A stretch of DNA of 64,000 bases from Alistipes sp. (GTDB lineage: Bacteria > Bacteroidota > Bacteroidia > Bacteroidales > Rikenellaceae): NCBI GenBank assembly GCA_017555695.1, contig JAFZFX010000011.1, positions 89,603 through 153,602 of the forward strand, written 5' to 3'. Positions 63,863-64,000 of the stretch are shown one piece after another. A program made the translations under genes and the position numbers. The number at the start of each line of letters is the position of its first letter. Position 1 is the first letter of the stretch. Under the pieces are notes generated by a model. The model made no database searches, was not told the origin of the DNA, and saw nothing but the letters and a program-made list of their open reading frames with translations.

Positions 63863-63928
63863 TTATTGGTCAAAATAGTAGATAAAATCGGGGCAATATT
63901 TGTTTATTGGTCAGAATTAGTAGATAAA
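63863..63928 (+). repeat. Two direct repeats of about 24 bp
   Basis: TTATTGGTCAAAATAGTAGATAAA (63863-63886, written here only to show the match in outline: TTATTGGTCA, then AGTAGATAAA) recurs at 63904-63928 as TTATTGGTCA, GAATT, AGTAGATAAA, with a period of 41 bp. Each copy is followed within two bases by CGGG. Spacing near four helical turns would fit paired protein-binding sites. Confidence 0.6.
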
Positions 63929-63952
63929 TGCGGGTGTTTTCCCGCATTTATC
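63923..63952. repeat. Perfect 12-bp inverted repeat
   Basis: GATAAATGCGGG (63923-63934) and its exact complement (63941-63952) flank a TGTTTT loop. The left arm is the end of the second direct repeat. No T-run follows on either strand, so it is a poor intrinsic terminator and could be an operator or an RNA stem. Confidence 0.65.
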
Positions 63953-64000
63953 ATTTCCATTTGATCCTGAAATACTCGTCTATAAATAGTTTTCGATACC

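Noticed and set aside
63923-63952. Intrinsic terminator at the right end
   Set aside because: The stem is perfect, but there is no T-run on either side, so I list it only as an inverted repeat.
63771-63952. Small RNA gene from the TATCTTTG box to the palindrome
   Set aside because: The box has no -33 partner and the palindrome is not a clear terminator; support is too thin for a feature.

Overview
The window is chromosomal DNA from a member of the Bacteroidota, most likely order Bacteroidales. The support is the recurrent promoter element TAnnTTTG with an upstream TTTG, weak Shine-Dalgarno sites, lipoprotein-rich secretory genes, an Oar-like TonB-dependent receptor, DUF3868/DUF3575 and FISUMP-domain proteins, a FloA/NfeD pair and an extended signal peptidase I. 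A Rikenellaceae/Alistipes-like source is a guess. I see no phage, insertion sequence, CRISPR array, rRNA or tRNA.

Layout. 1-3600 (minus): serine operon serC-serA-DUF1015, then the start of an exported protein that leaves the window. 3780-6650 (plus): three tandem secreted DUF3857 proteins; a fourth copy with a matching promoter and signal peptide lies at 18449-19315. 6671-13454 (minus): floA, nfeD, a SPOR-like protein, trkH and a HAMP-type membrane protein in one operon, then mtaB. 13595-16933 (plus): metal ABC permease, LptF/G permease, fmt. 17020-22269 (minus): sn-glycerol-1-phosphate dehydrogenase, the fourth DUF3857 gene, two GH20-like lipoproteins, a rhodanese lipoprotein. 22449-29870 (plus): dapB-lepB-yigZ-uvrA-M16 peptidase-O-methyltransferase. 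30063-37642: FISUMP lipoprotein, DUF3868/DUF3575 pair, YqaA-type membrane protein, TonB receptor. 37755-45168 (plus): pyrC-carA-carB-pyrK-pyrD behind an attenuator-like leader. 45262-49478: LytTR regulator, then fabH-fabF-fabG. 49667-53337 (plus): pyrF-pyrE-pyrB-purT. 53601-63105 (minus): purE-purL-purM-purN-purH-purD-folD, again behind a leader with a small ORF and a hairpin. 63175-64000 otherwise holds no convincing gene.

Together the right half encodes a complete de novo UMP pathway (carbamoyl phosphate to UMP) and most of the IMP pathway. Three features of the pyrimidine half stand out. (i) CarA has lost both its glutaminase nucleophile (Cys to Ser) and its catalytic His (to Tyr), which predicts an ammonia-dependent carbamoyl-phosphate synthase. 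(ii) The operon starts with a 41-codon leader ORF whose stop lies 5 nt before an intrinsic terminator that ends 7 nt before pyrC, the geometry of the UTP-sensing E. coli pyrBI attenuator. (iii) PyrB carries a C-terminal four-cysteine ribbon like the zinc domain of PyrI, but no allosteric domain. The purine operon leader has a similar but weaker leader-ORF/hairpin layout.
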